This document shows positions 33,353 through 40,788 of a stretch of 64,000 bases of DNA, piece by piece. Below the pieces are notes generated by a model, which did no database searches, was not told the DNA's origin, and saw nothing but the letters and a program-made list of their open reading frames with translations. Positions within the stretch are counted from its first letter, which is position 1, and every line of letters begins with the position of its first letter. Source of the stretch: Phycisphaerae bacterium (GTDB lineage Bacteria; Planctomycetota; Phycisphaerae; Phycisphaerales; Phycisphaeraceae); assembly GCA_030425705.1 (NCBI GenBank), contig JAUHZU010000002.1, forward strand, positions 496,001 through 560,000. The letters run 5' to 3'. Made by a program: the position numbers and the translations under genes.

Positions 33353-34543
33353 ATGCTTCAGGAGATGTTTGGACGCCGAACGAGGATGCCCGACGCCGCC
33401 GACGAGACCGACCAGGCGCTGCTCGCCCGCTTCCGTGGGGGCGAGCCCGAGGCCTTCGCGCAGATCGTGGCGCGTTACGGCGGGCTGGTCTATAGCTGCT
33501 GCCACCGGGTCACCGGCGACGCGCAGCGGTCCGAAGACCTGACCCAGGAGACCTTCTTCAAGCTCAGCCGTCGCCCCGAAGAGGTCACGCGTTCGCTGCC
33601 CGCCTGGCTGCACCGGGTGGCGACAAGAGGCGCGATCGATGCGCTGCGGCGCGGCGCGACCCGCCGGCGCTACGAACGCGCCGCGGGTGCCGAGCAGTCG
33701 CGGCAGGCGGCCCAGCCGGACCCCGTGTCGGACGCGGAGGCCTCGTCGTGGGCAGAAGTCGGGCCGTGGGTCGACGAGGCGTTGGCCGAGCTGCCCGAAG
33801 ATGTCGCCGAGGCGATCACCCGGCACTATCTGCTCGGTCAGCCGCAGCGTGAGCTGGCGAAGGAGCTGGGCGTGTCGCAGGCGACGGTGTCCCGCCGGAT
33901 CGCGCGCGGGCTCGAAGCGTTGCGTACTGCGCTGCGCGGCAGGGGCCTGGCGGTCGGCTCGGCCGCGGGGCTGGGTGCGTTGCTCATGGGGGCCCCGGCG
34001 CACGCGGCCCCCGCGTCGCTCGCGCAGGCGGCGGGGAAGATGTCGCTGCTGCAGTCGGCGTCGGCGGGCGTCTGCGGTGGCGCGGCGTGGTGGTCGTCGG
34101 TCACGCTGCTGCAGGGCGTCGCCGCGGGGGTGGTGTTGGCCGCGGCGGTGGGCAGCGGCGTCGCGCTGGTCCGGTGGGCATCGATCGATCCGCAGCCCGC
34201 GTCGCCGATGACCGCGGCGGCACCGGGCGCCACGGCTGGGCCGGGCGAGTTGGTTCGCCTGGAGGCCGCGCCCCGGGACGAAACACCCGAAGACGACGAC
34301 GCGCCCCGCGAGATGGTGTACCTGCCCCTGGACGGTGCGGCGGGCTTCGCGACGACCTACCTGATCGCGATCGAGGCACCCACGGGCAACCCGGACGCGA
34401 CGCTGCAGGCGGTCTACGCCGACGGCCACGTCGCGACGATCACGGAGCGCGCCGCCGAACGCCACATCGAGGTGCAGACCGGCCGACCGATGGCCGAGGT
34501 GCTACGCGACGCCCCACGCGCCCCGCTCGGGGACTATGAGTGA
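33353..34543 (+). CDS. ECF-like sigma-70 factor with C-terminal transmembrane extension
   Basis: 396 residues if started at 33353; ATGs at 33365 and 33386 are alternatives. Region 2 is clear (FAQIVARYGGLVYSCCHRVT, then QRSEDLTQETFFKLSR and LPAWLHRVATRGAIDALRRG). Region 4 is an HTH (LPEDVAEAITRHYLLGQPQR, ELGVSQATVSRRIARGLEAL). After residue 200 comes an Ala/Gly-rich segment, one TM helix near 255-275 (GVAAGVVLAAAVGSGVALVR) and an extracytoplasmic tail of about 120 residues. ECF sigmas with long C-terminal extensions are common in planctomycetes, with the extension acting as a built-in regulator. No separate anti-sigma gene is seen. Confidence 0.85.
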   Translation: MLQEMFGRRTRMPDAADETDQALLARFRGGEPEAFAQIVARYGGLVYSCCHRVTGDAQRSEDLTQETFFKLSRRPEEVTRSLPAWLHRVATRGAIDALRRGATRRRYERAAGAEQSRQAAQPDPVSDAEASSWAEVGPWVDEALAELPEDVAEAITRHYLLGQPQRELAKELGVSQATVSRRIARGLEALRTALRGRGLAVGSAAGLGALLMGAPAHAAPASLAQAAGKMSLLQSASAGVCGGAAWWSSVTLLQGVAAGVVLAAAVGSGVALVRWASIDPQPASPMTAAAPGATAGPGELVRLEAAPRDETPEDDDAPREMVYLPLDGAAGFATTYLIAIEAPTGNPDATLQAVYADGHVATITERAAERHIEVQTGRPMAEVLRDAPRAPLGDYE

Positions 34544-34643
34544 CTTAGGCCCTCGAGAACCCGGGCAAGGTGTGGTTGTCAACCCGCCAGCAGAAACGCT
34601 GGGCTTCGGGTGTGCGGGGCCACCCGAATTCGCAGGGGTTTCC

Positions 34644-34805
34644 TTACGCATCCGTGGCGACGAGCCAGAGCGCGTGGATCATGCCCGGCAGGCCGAGCAT
34701 CAGCGTGAGCAGGATGTTCAGCCAGAAGTGCAGCCCGATCCCGACCTGCAGGAACGCGGCGACGGGCGGGAAGAAGATGGCGAGGATGATCTTGATGAGT
34801 TTCAT
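34644..34805 (-). CDS. YqaE/Pmp3 family membrane protein
   Basis: 53 residues, start ATG at 34805; a longer frame through 35123 is a shadow of holB. Two hydrophobic helices with IILAIFFPPVAAFLQVGIG and LNILLTLMLGLPGMIHALWL match the proteolipid Pmp3 family (UPF0057), including the FFPP motif. Members are small stress-linked membrane proteins affecting membrane potential. It is downstream of and co-oriented with holB, 14 bp from its stop. Confidence 0.88.
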   Translation of the reverse strand: MKLIKIILAIFFPPVAAFLQVGIGLHFWLNILLTLMLGLPGMIHALWLVATDA

Positions 34806-34819
34806 CGTTGATTTCCGGG

Positions 34820-36061
34820 TCAGGGGGAGTAGGCGGGTACGGGCGTGCCGGTCAGCGCCGCGCCGATGGACGCGCCCAGCCCGGCGCAGGCGAGGGTCAG
34901 GTTGACGTTCGCGGCGATCTGCTGCTGGGCCTCTTCGACGGCGTCGATCACCGCCAGCCAGGGCGACAGCGCCGCCTCGGCCGCGGCCGGGTCTTCGGGG
35001 TCGCACTGTGCGGCGCGGTCGGCCATCTGCCGGCGGGCGAAGTTGGAGATCATCGAGCCCATCAGCGCGCACGCCTGCCGGTTCGCTGCCTCCTTGGAGG
35101 CGTTCTGGTGCGCCGCGACCCACTGCTTAGCGAAACCGTCGACGCGCTCGGCGATGGCCGTGCCCAGCGTCCCGTCCGGCGGGCCGCCGCGCGCCATGCG
35201 CTGGACCGGGCCGAGCACCGCCTGCCCCCACTCCGCGAGCCCGAACCGCACCGCGAGCGCGGCCCGGCCGATGCTGCCCTGCGCGAAACCGACCACCCAC
35301 CGCCGGGTCTTGTCGTCCAGCGGCGGCGCGTCGGCCGCTGCCGTGTCGCCGAACACGCCGGGTTCATCACCGGCTTGGTCCTCAACGCCTGACCCGTGCG
35401 CATGGCGGTCCAGCCATCGGCCGACCTCGTTGTCGGTCAGCGGAGCAAAGGGCACCCGCTGGCACCGGCTTCGGATCGTCGGGAGCAGCCGGTCCTCGCT
35501 GGAGGTGACGAGGATGATTGTCGTGCCCCCGCCGGTCGTCGGCGGTTCTTCGAGGGTCTTGAGCAGCGCGTTCTGGCCGACGGGCGCGAGCAGCTCGGCC
35601 TCGTCGATGATGAAGACCTTGCCGTGGCCCATCTGCGGCGCGAGGTGCGCCGGGCCCAGCAGGTGCTTGCGGATGACCTCGAGGGGGATCGTGGTGAGTT
35701 TTCGGTTACGGATGTTCGCGTCGTCGTCGTAGAGCGCCAGCTCCTTGGTGACCAGGTGCAGGTCCGGGTGGGGCGAAGCGAGCGACGCGGCAGGGTCGTC
35801 GGGGTCCTCCGCGTCGCGATCGGTGAGGGAGGTAAGCCCCTTGAGCAGCTTGCACGAGGCGCAGACGCCGCAGGCCGAGGTCTCGCCGCGGAGGTCGGCG
35901 ACCGGGTCGTGGCAGAGCAGGCGGGTGGCAAAGGCGGCGGCCGTGGTAAACTTACCCACGCCGGCGGGGCCGTGGAAGATCTGGGCGTGGTGGACGCGCC
36001 CGGCCGCGAGCTGCGACGCGAGGACCTGCCTGGCGCGTTGTTGTCCGATGATGTGCTGCAC
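34820..36061 (-). CDS. holB: DNA polymerase III delta' subunit
   Basis: 413 residues from a GTG at 36061. The frame is open to a TTG at 36079, but TACAAT (36068-36073, minus strand) lies 6 nt before the GTG. AAA+ features: HAQIFHGPAGVGKFTTAAAF (P-loop like), a zinc module with CGVCASCK, HGKVFIIDEAELLAPVGQNA (Walker B-like) and LLKTLEEPP followed by RLLPTIRSRCQRVPF. It forms the clamp-loader wrench with DnaX and delta. The C-terminal 200 residues are a poorly conserved collar domain. A lipoprotein gene is divergent 71 bp away. Confidence 0.85.
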   Translation of the reverse strand: MQHIIGQQRARQVLASQLAAGRVHHAQIFHGPAGVGKFTTAAAFATRLLCHDPVADLRGETSACGVCASCKLLKGLTSLTDRDAEDPDDPAASLASPHPDLHLVTKELALYDDDANIRNRKLTTIPLEVIRKHLLGPAHLAPQMGHGKVFIIDEAELLAPVGQNALLKTLEEPPTTGGGTTIILVTSSEDRLLPTIRSRCQRVPFAPLTDNEVGRWLDRHAHGSGVEDQAGDEPGVFGDTAAADAPPLDDKTRRWVVGFAQGSIGRAALAVRFGLAEWGQAVLGPVQRMARGGPPDGTLGTAIAERVDGFAKQWVAAHQNASKEAANRQACALMGSMISNFARRQMADRAAQCDPEDPAAAEAALSPWLAVIDAVEEAQQQIAANVNLTLACAGLGASIGAALTGTPVPAYSP

Positions 36062-36132
36062 GGCAGGATTGTAGTGCAACCCGCGTTCCCCCCGGTGACA
36101 GACCCGAGCCGAGCATCCCCAGGAGCGAGACG

Positions 36133-36816
36133 ATGATCAAGCAAGCGATGAAACAAGCCCTGCTCCCCGTGCTGCTGGTGTCGGCGATAGCGCTGGCCGG
36201 CTGCGGCGACAACGCGACCACGCAGCAGGGCGACCGCCCGGCCCCCGATGCGACCCCGCAGAAGCCCGAGCGCAACCCGCGCCAGCGACCGGCCGACCGC
36301 GACCCCTCCGCGCTCGCGCAGACCCCCACGACGAACACCGACCCCGCCCAGCCCCCGCTCGGCACCGACGCCAACGCCGGCCGGGTCGCCACGCTCGGCG
36401 GCGTCGCCCGGCTGCCTTTCCCCGACGTCAACGAGCGCGTCGCCCAGCCCTACCCCGCCGTCCGGCTCAGCAACCACGACCCGTTCGCCAACGAGATCGA
36501 CCCCGAAGACATCCCCGACATCGTCCCGTGGACCGAGGCCGGCGAGTACGTCGGCTACGAGATCACCGTCGAGGGCCGGATCGTCAACCTCGGCCAGAGC
36601 CGCGACGGCAACGTGAACTTCCTGAACTTCGACCCCGACTGGCGCGGCAAGTTCTACATGGTCATCTTTAAGGACCTGGCCGACACCCTCGAAGGCGGTG
36701 TCGAAGGCACGTTCCTCAACAAGCTCGTCCACGTCACCGGCGAGGTGGAGGACCACCGCGGCCGGCCGCAGATCCAAATCCTGTCGATGGACCAGGTCGA
36801 ATTCGTGGACGAGTAG
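36133..36816 (+). CDS. Lipoprotein with OB-fold-like C-terminal domain
   Basis: 227 residues. Signal peptide with lipobox SAIALAGC. A Pro/Asn/Thr-rich linker (about 25-95) leads to a C-terminal domain of about 100 residues: YEITVEGRIVNLGQSRDGNV, FLNFDPDWRGKFYMVIFKDL and VHVTGEVEDHRGRPQIQILS. This beta pattern (VxGxI..., L.VtG.v....G.pqI.v) is that of OB-fold nucleic-acid-binding-like domains sometimes found on bacterial lipoproteins. Ligand unknown. A bidirectional terminator follows 35 bp after the stop. Confidence 0.7.
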   Translation: MIKQAMKQALLPVLLVSAIALAGCGDNATTQQGDRPAPDATPQKPERNPRQRPADRDPSALAQTPTTNTDPAQPPLGTDANAGRVATLGGVARLPFPDVNERVAQPYPAVRLSNHDPFANEIDPEDIPDIVPWTEAGEYVGYEITVEGRIVNLGQSRDGNVNFLNFDPDWRGKFYMVIFKDLADTLEGGVEGTFLNKLVHVTGEVEDHRGRPQIQILSMDQVEFVDE

Positions 36817-36851
36817 TGCGGCGGTTAACCGCATCCTCCTTGAGCAATGAA

Positions 36852-36881
36852 AAAGACCCGTGTCCTGGACGCGGGTCTTTT
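36852..36881. terminator. Bidirectional terminator
   Basis: AAAGACCCG (36852-36860) pairs with CGGGTCTTT (36872-36880), flanked by A and T residues. It lies between the lipoprotein gene and the convergent Cys-rich small protein. Confidence 0.75.
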
Positions 36882-36906
36882 CGTTGGGTTGCAGGGGTGG
36901 CCGGGG

Positions 36907-37110
36907 TTACGCGGCGTTCGCGGGGGTGAACCCGTCGCAGCCGGACATCGGCGTGACCTTGAGGTGGATGTCGTCGTTGCGGCCGCAACGGTCGACGTAG
37001 TCCTCGGGGGCCTGGTGGGTCGTGCGGATCTGGACGAGCTTCTGCTCCTGCGGGTGGTGCTCGCCGAAGTGGCTGCAAAGCCCGCACTGACCGTTCTCGA
37101 TATGGATCAT
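36907..37110 (-). CDS. Small Cys/His-rich conserved-looking protein
   Basis: 67 residues; AGGAG 7 nt upstream of the ATG. The N-terminus HIENGQCGLCSHFGEHHPQE has a CxxC and a HH pair. Two later Cys (DRCGRND, MSGCDGF) make a metal-binding site likely. Codon use is less GC-biased than in neighbours. No family recognised. It stands alone between a terminator and the divergent ferredoxin-NADP reductase gene. Confidence 0.65.
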   Translation of the reverse strand: MIHIENGQCGLCSHFGEHHPQEQKLVQIRTTHQAPEDYVDRCGRNDDIHLKVTPMSGCDGFTPANAA

Positions 37111-37269
37111 GGTGAGACTCCTGTGTGTGTTGTTGGTTCCGTACCCGTTCTATTTTCGGTTCCAGATGCCGCCAATCAAGCGGAGTTGCGGTGTTTTGGT
37201 GAATCGAAACTGGGTTGCAGGATCAGTACCTGCGGTTCAGGGACCCCGGCGACGCTATGATCGGTAGGC

Positions 37270-38130
37270 ATGCCCGAGCCGGCCGACCCCTACAACGCGC
37301 GGATCGTCGAGAAGCGTCTGCTGCACGACACGCTGGGCATCTTCCGCATCGCGTACGAGGACGCCGACGTCCCCGACTTTAAGCCGGGCCAGTTCACCAA
37401 CCTGGCGATGCTCCCGCCCGCCCCGGCCGGGGGTGCCCCGGATCGGCCCGCGCCGTCGGACGGGCCGGACGAGGGCGTGCGTCGCCGGCGTCGGCGCGGG
37501 CCGCGCCTGGTCCGCCGGGCGTACTCGATCTGCTCGCCGCCCTCGGAGAAGCGTTGGCTGGAGTTCTACATCGTCGCGGTGGACGAGGGCGCGCTGACGC
37601 CGCGGGTGTTCGACCTGGGTGTCGGCGATCGGCTGTTCATGGACACGAAGATCAAGGGCCACTTCACGCTCGACGGCGTCCCGCCGGGCAGGGACCTCGT
37701 CACCGTCGCGACGGGCACGGGCATCGCGCCGTTCCTCTCGATGTACCAGGAGTACCGCGAGCAGGACCGGTGGGACCGGTTCGTCTTCGTCCACGGCGTG
37801 CGCTACGCCAAAGACCTCGGCTACCGCGACGAGCTGACCGCCTTCGCCGCGCAGGACCCGCGCGTGACGTACCTGCCCGTCGTCAGCCGGGAGCCGAAGG
37901 ACGCGTGGGACGGGCTGCACGGCCGGGTCTCGGGCCTCTTCCGCGACGGCGTGTACGAGCGGCTGGTCGGCGTGCCGCTGGACCCACGACGGACGCACGT
38001 GTTCCTCTGCGGCAACCCGGCGATGATCGACGAACTCGAGGCCGAACTGACCGCCGACGGTGGCGCGGGCTTCGTCACCAAGACGCCCCGCCAGAAGGAC
38101 GGCAACCTGCACTTCGAGCGGTACTGGTAG
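37270..38130 (+). CDS. Ferredoxin/flavodoxin-NADP+ reductase
   Basis: 286 residues. FAD-binding RAYSICSPPSEK (R-x-Y-S class), the NADP-binding VATGTGIAPFLSMYQEYREQ, and CGNPAMIDE near the C-terminus, which ends in FERYW (terminal aromatic as in plant-type and bacterial FNR). A 30-residue Pro/Asp/Arg-rich insertion lies between the first strand block (FTNLAMLPPAP) and RAYSICS, unlike standard Fpr. It shuttles electrons between NADPH and ferredoxin or flavodoxin. A TATGAT box (37256-37261) lies 8 nt upstream of the ATG. Confidence 0.88.
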   Translation: MPEPADPYNARIVEKRLLHDTLGIFRIAYEDADVPDFKPGQFTNLAMLPPAPAGGAPDRPAPSDGPDEGVRRRRRRGPRLVRRAYSICSPPSEKRWLEFYIVAVDEGALTPRVFDLGVGDRLFMDTKIKGHFTLDGVPPGRDLVTVATGTGIAPFLSMYQEYREQDRWDRFVFVHGVRYAKDLGYRDELTAFAAQDPRVTYLPVVSREPKDAWDGLHGRVSGLFRDGVYERLVGVPLDPRRTHVFLCGNPAMIDELEAELTADGGAGFVTKTPRQKDGNLHFERYW

Positions 38131-38238
38131 TCCCCGTGCCCCCCATCTTGTGCCGACCGCGTCGTTGATGGATCCGATAACGCGCTGTGCGGACGCGGCG
38201 CAAGCGGTGGGGCGGCGAGCGGGTCGATGTAGCCGGGG

Positions 38239-38883
38239 ATGGACGGGATGTACCCACTCGCGGAGGTGGTGAACGGCCACTGGCGGCCGGCGATCAGCGA
38301 CCCGACGGTGTACGGGTGGGTGACGGTGGTGGCGTACGTGTGGGCGGCGTTCTTCTGCGCGTTGTGCGTGCGGTGGGCGGCCCGGCTGCACCCGGGCCCG
38401 GGCCGACGGCGGTACGCGGCGTTCTGGGCGGTGCTGGCGGTGGGGCTGGCGTTCCTGGCGGTGAACAAGCAGCTGGACCTGCAGGGGCTGTTCGGGGTGT
38501 GGGCCAAGGGGCTCGCCAAGGAGCAGGGCTGGTACGACGACCGCCGGCGATACCAGCGTCTGTTTATCTACGGCATGGCGGGCGGCGGAGCGGTCGCGGT
38601 GGGGGTGATGCTCGTGGCGATGCGTGGGCTGCTGCGGCAGACTTGGCTGGCGATCGTCGGCGTGGGGGTGGTGGGGGTGTTCGTGCTGATCCGCGCGGCG
38701 TCGTTCCACTTCGTGGACTCGTTCCTGGGCGTCCGCATCGCCGGGGTGGCAACGAACTGGCTGCTGGAATGGTCCGGTATCCTGTTGGTCACGATGGCGG
38801 CGGTGCGGAACCTGCTCGCCGGGCCGCCGGGGGCCAATTCCCCGCCCGCGACCGCACAGCGCCGGCCCCGAGAACGCCGATAG
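38239..38883 (+). CDS. Integral membrane protein of unknown function
   Basis: 214 residues with about five hydrophobic segments: 27-45 (WVTVVAYVWAAFFCALCVR), 58-76, 112-130, 137-155 and 178-195. The motif AVNKQLDLQGLFGVWAKGLA and EQGWYDDRRRYQRLFI, between TM2 and TM3, is seen in a family sometimes labelled isopropylmalate isomerase by mistake. The start could also be ATG 38248. Function unknown. Confidence 0.6.
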   Translation: MDGMYPLAEVVNGHWRPAISDPTVYGWVTVVAYVWAAFFCALCVRWAARLHPGPGRRRYAAFWAVLAVGLAFLAVNKQLDLQGLFGVWAKGLAKEQGWYDDRRRYQRLFIYGMAGGGAVAVGVMLVAMRGLLRQTWLAIVGVGVVGVFVLIRAASFHFVDSFLGVRIAGVATNWLLEWSGILLVTMAAVRNLLAGPPGANSPPATAQRRPRERR

Positions 38884-38890
38884 CCAAGGT

Positions 38891-39424
38891 ATGACGATGA
38901 CGACCCCAACCGCCGAGAGCCCCGCCGTGGCCCAGCCCCGCACGATCCCGACGTTTACCGGACCCCTGCCCGACGCCTTCGCCGAGGCCAGGGACGCGAA
39001 TGAACCGCGGTTCGTGCCCCAGCCCGTTTTTGCCGACGACCGCGGCTGGTCCTACATGAACCAGTTCGTCGGCGTGCTCGCGCCCGAGGGCCAGATCAAC
39101 TACTCGGTCATGTACCCCGGCGTGGTCAAGGCCTGGCACCGGCACTTCAAGCAGACCGACTTCTGGATGGTGCTCCACGGCCACCTGAAGCTCGGCGTCG
39201 TCAACGAAGACACCGACGAGCGCTGGGTCAAGGTCATGGGCGACAAAGCGCCCGGCATCGCCATCGTCCCGCCCACGCTCTGGCACGGCGCGGCGACCGT
39301 CGGCCCGGACCACGCGGGGCTGCTCTACTTCGTCACCCACCAGTACGACCCGAAGCAGCCCGACGAGGACCGCCGAGACTGGGACAGCATCGACGGGTTC
39401 CCGTGGGACGTGCAATTCAAGTAA
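38891..39424 (+). CDS. dTDP-4-dehydrorhamnose 3,5-epimerase-like cupin (RmlC-like)
   Basis: 177 residues, first gene of a dTDP-sugar cluster. ADDRGWSYMNQFVG resembles the RmlC DxRG motif. MYPGVVKAWHRHFKQTDFWM holds the cupin histidine region, and PPTLWHGAATVGPDHAGLLY follows. Spacing and sequence differ from classical RmlC, so it may act on a related sugar. Together with rfbD and rfbB downstream it could convert dTDP-4-keto-6-deoxyglucose toward dTDP-L-rhamnose. rfbA is not in the window. Confidence 0.7.
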   Translation: MTMTTPTAESPAVAQPRTIPTFTGPLPDAFAEARDANEPRFVPQPVFADDRGWSYMNQFVGVLAPEGQINYSVMYPGVVKAWHRHFKQTDFWMVLHGHLKLGVVNEDTDERWVKVMGDKAPGIAIVPPTLWHGAATVGPDHAGLLYFVTHQYDPKQPDEDRRDWDSIDGFPWDVQFK

Positions 39425-39455
39425 GCCCCCTCCGCCGTATCCGAGCGCAGCGAAG

Positions 39456-40313
39456 ATGCGGATCAAGATGACCACTCCCCGCAACATCCTGCTCATCGCG
39501 CCTCAGGGCATGCTCGGCCGGGCGTGGCGGCTGCACCTCGAAAATGTGAGAGGGGTCCGCCCCCGTTTCGGGAAACGCCCCGACTTCGACATCACCGACC
39601 CCGCATCGGTCCGTCGGCACGTCACGCCGGACGTCGACATCGTCATCAACTGCTGCGCTTACACGAACGTCGACGCCGCGGAAGAACACGAAGACGAGGC
39701 GACCGCGGTCAACGGCACGGGTGTCGGCGACCTTGCGGACGCCTGTCGTGACGCGGGGGCGCTGCTGGCGCACTACTCGACCGACTATGTCTTCAACGGC
39801 GAGGCAACCGCGCCCTACCCCGTCGACGCGCCGATCGAGCCGGTCAACGCCTATGGCCGGTCCAAGGCCGTGGGCGAACGGCTTATTCGCGAAAGCGGCT
39901 GCGACCACCTCATCCTCCGCACGAGCTGGCTCTACGCAGCGTGGGGTAAGAACTTCGTCAACACCATCACGAAGTACGCGAAAGAGCGCGACTCACTCAA
40001 GGTCGTCGACGACCAGCGCGGCCGACCCACGAGCTGCCCGCACCTCGCCGCAACATCCATGAAGCTCATCGACGCCGACGCCCGTGGCACGTTCCACGTC
40101 ACCGACGGCGGCGCATGCACCTGGTACGACTTCGCCAAGGTGATCGCCGGCCACGCCAACCCGAGTTGCCAGGTGAACCCCTGCACCAGCGCCGAGTACC
40201 CCCTCCCCGCGAAACGCCCGGGCTACAGCGTGCTCGACCTCTCTGCGACCGAGGCGTCGGTCGGCCAGATGCCACCATGGGAGGAGAACCTGAAGGCCGT
40301 TTTGACAGGATGA
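39456..40313 (+). CDS. rfbD: dTDP-4-dehydrorhamnose reductase
   Basis: 285 residues (ATG 39456; 39468 also possible). Rossmann start ILLIAPQGMLGRAW, then INCCAYTNVDAAEEHEDEA, the catalytic STDYVFNGEA, YGRSKAVGERLI (YxxxK) and LRTSWLYAAWGKNFVNTI. It reduces dTDP-4-keto-L-rhamnose with NAD(P)H. The last codons GTT TTG ACA GGA TGA lie inside the left inverted repeat of the adjacent GxxExxY unit, so the stop is supplied by the inserted element and the original C-terminus may have been replaced. The N-terminal segment ENVRGVRPRFGKRPDF is longer than usual. Confidence 0.88.
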   Translation: MRIKMTTPRNILLIAPQGMLGRAWRLHLENVRGVRPRFGKRPDFDITDPASVRRHVTPDVDIVINCCAYTNVDAAEEHEDEATAVNGTGVGDLADACRDAGALLAHYSTDYVFNGEATAPYPVDAPIEPVNAYGRSKAVGERLIRESGCDHLILRTSWLYAAWGKNFVNTITKYAKERDSLKVVDDQRGRPTSCPHLAATSMKLIDADARGTFHVTDGGACTWYDFAKVIAGHANPSCQVNPCTSAEYPLPAKRPGYSVLDLSATEASVGQMPPWEENLKAVLTG

Positions 40314-40775
40314 CAGGATTTGCAGGATGTACAGGGTCGAAGATGGATGACCAAGCACTCACGCGAAAAATCATCGGGTGTGCGTATCAGGTTCACAACA
40401 CTCTGGCAGCGGGTTTCTGGAGTCTGTGTACCAGCGTGCCTTGGCGATCGAGTTAGCAAAGCTCGGTCTGTCAGGCATCATGGAAAAGAAGGTGCCGGTC
40501 TGCTACGACGGCCAGGTGATAGGAGATTTCAAGGCAGACCTGGTCATCGAAGAGCGTGTCATCGTGGAACTCAAAGCGATCGAGACACTCCATCAAGCCC
40601 ACGAAGTCCAACTCGTGAACTACCTGGTCGCCACCGGTATCCAAGTCGGCTTGCTCATCAACTTCGGCCCCGAACGCGTCGAAGTCAAACGAAAGTATCG
40701 GGACTACAAGCCACCCGAAAACAAAGCCTAGTCTGTATCCTGTCCATCCTGAAAATCCTGCCACCCTGTCAAAAC
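40299..40775. mobile_element. Inverted-repeat-bounded GxxExxY unit (candidate mobile element)
   Basis: Left repeat 40299-40336 (begins GTTTTGACAGG) and the reverse complement of 40738-40775 match at 33 of 38 positions. Each arm is built of spaced CAGGAT-like heptamers. Between them is a single frameshifted GxxExxY gene. The unit separates rfbD and rfbB, overlaps the last codons of rfbD and ends 13 bp before the rfbB start. Base composition is lower in GC than the flanking genes. I see no target-site duplication with certainty. Confidence 0.65.
40343..40731 (+). pseudogene. GxxExxY family protein (PD-(D/E)XK nuclease-like), frameshifted
   Basis: The frame starting at ATG 40343 encodes MDDQALTRKIIGCAYQVHNT and then AAGFWSL before terminating at 40456. 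A second frame from about 40396 resumes the family pattern as GSGFLESVYQRALAIELAK and continues to 40731 with KVPVCYDGQVIGDFKADLVI, VELKAIETLHQAHEVQLVNY and LINFGPERVEVKRKY. A single missing base in the GCGGGTTT stretch near 40412 explains the change. The nuclease-like core (D-x-x-I...ELKA) is intact downstream. It may be a true pseudogene, a sequencing error, or two pieces of a recoded gene. Function of the family is unknown to me. Confidence 0.75.
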
Positions 40776-40788
40776 ATAAAGAAACCCC

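Noticed and set aside
31434-33542. 702-codon plus-strand frame over the transglutaminase-like gene
   Set aside because: Antisense shadow; the minus-strand gene has signal peptide, SD and catalytic triad.
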